Shown one piece after another: positions 63,093 to 64,000 of a DNA stretch of 64,000 nt. Every line of letters starts with the position of its first letter. The first letter of the stretch is position 1. The notes beneath the pieces were generated by a model. That model saw nothing but the letters and a program-made list of their open reading frames with translations, had not been told where the DNA came from and made no database searches. The DNA comes from Owenweeksia sp. (lineage in GTDB: Bacteria > Bacteroidota > Bacteroidia > Flavobacteriales > Schleiferiaceae): contig NZNV01000025.1 of the NCBI GenBank assembly GCA_002695025.1, positions 186,001-250,000 of the forward strand, read 5' to 3'. Both the position numbers and the translations under genes were made by a program.

Positions 63093-64000
63093 ATGAAGAA
63101 AATTTACAAAGAGCGGATAGACCGCTATAAAGGTCAGGTTCAGCAATTGCGTGAACGTGGTATATGGTTTTCCACCGGCAGGCTGGCTGCGGTGGTGGCG
63201 AGTCTGTTGGGCGGGTACCTCTACCTGGATAGTTATGAAACGTTTTGGATAATATTGTGCGTGCTGGGTGTGGCACTCTTTCTTTTTCTGCTGGCCCGTC
63301 ATACTGAACTAAGGAGGAAAAAGAAGCACCGCGAAAATATTGTACTCCTCAACCAACGTGAACTGAAGTATGTACAGGGAGGCAAACCGGAGTGGCCGGA
63401 TGGTTCTGTTTACCGGGATCCTGATCATCTCTACACACATGACCTGGATATTTTCGGGCCGCATTCGCTTTTTGCACACCTTAACCGCACCGTTACTTTG
63501 CGTGGTGCTGCAAGACTGGCGCAGGTGCTTGCAGATCCGGACCGTCCAGGAGTGGTGCCCGCCCGGCAGGAGGCAATAAAGGAACTGGCTTCCGAACTGG
63601 ATTGGCGGCACCATTTTACGGCCTCCGGAATGGAAGTGGAGGAAGACCCTCAAATGACGAAGAAGATAGCCCGATGGCTTGATGAAAAGGAAGAAAGCGC
63701 TTCCGCATTGCTTATTAATCCGGTTACGAGAGTAATACTGGCCTCAACCGCCATTGGTCTGGGCTTGTATTTTGTGCTGTCTCCCACCGCAGCGCATTTC
63801 AATTGGTTTATGTACGCTTTCGGGATCAACCTGATCCTGGTATTTTCCCAGTTTAAATTCCTGAGGCGTGAACATAAGGCTCTCAACGGTATAGCACCTT
63901 CCCTGCAGATGTACGGTGAGCTGCTGGCGGCTATGGAGAAATCCGATTTTAAATCTGCTGAGCTGGCGGCTCTGCGTAACCGCCTTAAAACCGGTGAAGG
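63093..64000 (+). CDS. MutS-like membrane ATPase, N-terminal part (3' end outside window)
   Basis: The frame is open to the window end (302 codons). Two N-terminal membrane segments (about 35-75; RLAAVVASLLGGYLYL and FWIILCVLGVALFLFLLA) precede the MutS-like core domain start (LDIFGPHSLFAHLNRTVTLRGAARLAQVLADP). A further membrane pair follows (about 215-265). This is the Bacteroidota membrane-anchored MutS homologue, not mismatch repair MutS itself. The ATPase domain would lie outside the window. ATG at 63093. Confidence 0.75.
   Translation, partial: MKKIYKERIDRYKGQVQQLRERGIWFSTGRLAAVVASLLGGYLYLDSYETFWIILCVLGVALFLFLLARHTELRRKKKHRENIVLLNQRELKYVQGGKPEWPDGSVYRDPDHLYTHDLDIFGPHSLFAHLNRTVTLRGAARLAQVLADPDRPGVVPARQEAIKELASELDWRHHFTASGMEVEEDPQMTKKIARWLDEKEESASALLINPVTRVILASTAIGLGLYFVLSPTAAHFNWFMYAFGINLILVFSQFKFLRREHKALNGIAPSLQMYGELLAAMEKSDFKSAELAALRNRLKTGE

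Noticed and set aside
1-64000. CRISPR array
   Set aside because: No regularly spaced identical repeats with unique spacers were seen; the TGTCGRGAT repeats are too few and too close.

Overview
The window reads as a chromosomal segment of a Bacteroidota (Flavobacteriia-like) bacterium. Three secreted proteins end in type IX secretion (T9SS) C-terminal sorting domains. The two tRNA genes have TTTG/TAnnTTTG-type promoters, as expected for this phylum. Gene content (Rhs tips, FG-GAP cargo, DUF4382 lipoprotein, 7TMR-HD hydrolase) fits as well. All functions are read from motifs by eye; no database search was possible.

Region 1 (1-2995 and 37359-44170) is an array of six Rhs toxin-tip cassettes. 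The first is the C-terminal end of a longer Rhs protein that enters from outside the window. The other five are orphan tips that start at the same Met of the conserved FGMTMPGR segment. Four of these (2, 4, 5, 6) share a near-identical non-coding leader and the fifth (cassette 3) a closely related one; cassettes 2, 5 and 6 are also preceded by a conserved terminator. Every tip carries a different predicted enzyme (NlpC/P60-like, JAB/DUF4329-like, GKR..GHII nuclease-like, metzincin, HELIH peptidase, lipase) and is followed by a small immunity candidate. Immunity candidates have signal peptides, lipoboxes or membrane segments, except the one next to the predicted nuclease, which looks cytosolic.

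Region 2 (about 3081-37300) splits that array and is a mobile, probably mobilizable, element or a composite of two. It has a RuvC-like protein, an XRE regulator and a replication-O-like winged-helix protein (3087-4591). A large serine recombinase follows, flanked by two copies of a small gene and preceded by three interleaved inverted repeats. Next are a Hachiman-type defence pair (hamA/hamB), a membrane protein of unknown role, a TraD-like ATPase, an adenine methylase, T9SS and lipoprotein cargo (16464-20750) and an atypical two-component pair (21592-25283). The right part is a compact mobilization operon: membrane and lipoprotein genes, VirD4/TraG coupling protein, MobC-like protein, MOB relaxase, DUF2958-like pair, a P-loop-less primase/helicase relative, two overlapping tyrosine recombinases and an AlbA_2 regulator with TGTCGRGAT repeats. 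No complete type IV secretion channel is present, so transfer would need a helper.

Region 3 (44171-64000) looks like ordinary chromosome. After three copies of a structured hairpin repeat come secreted proteins, an OmpA-family lipoprotein, UmuD-like peptidase, NlpC/P60 endopeptidase, thiolase, 7TMR-HD phosphohydrolase, tRNA-Ser(GCT), tRNA-Pro(TGG), a 2OG-Fe(II) oxygenase, a formylglycine-generating-enzyme-like lipoprotein with both active-site cysteines, a YetF-like protein, an MFS/TetR operon, an AI-2E family permease, a TPR sensor kinase and the start of a membrane-anchored MutS-like protein.

The most interesting features are the Rhs cassette array, the interleaved repeats upstream of the serine recombinase, and the hairpin repeat family whose arms co-vary around a fixed loop.
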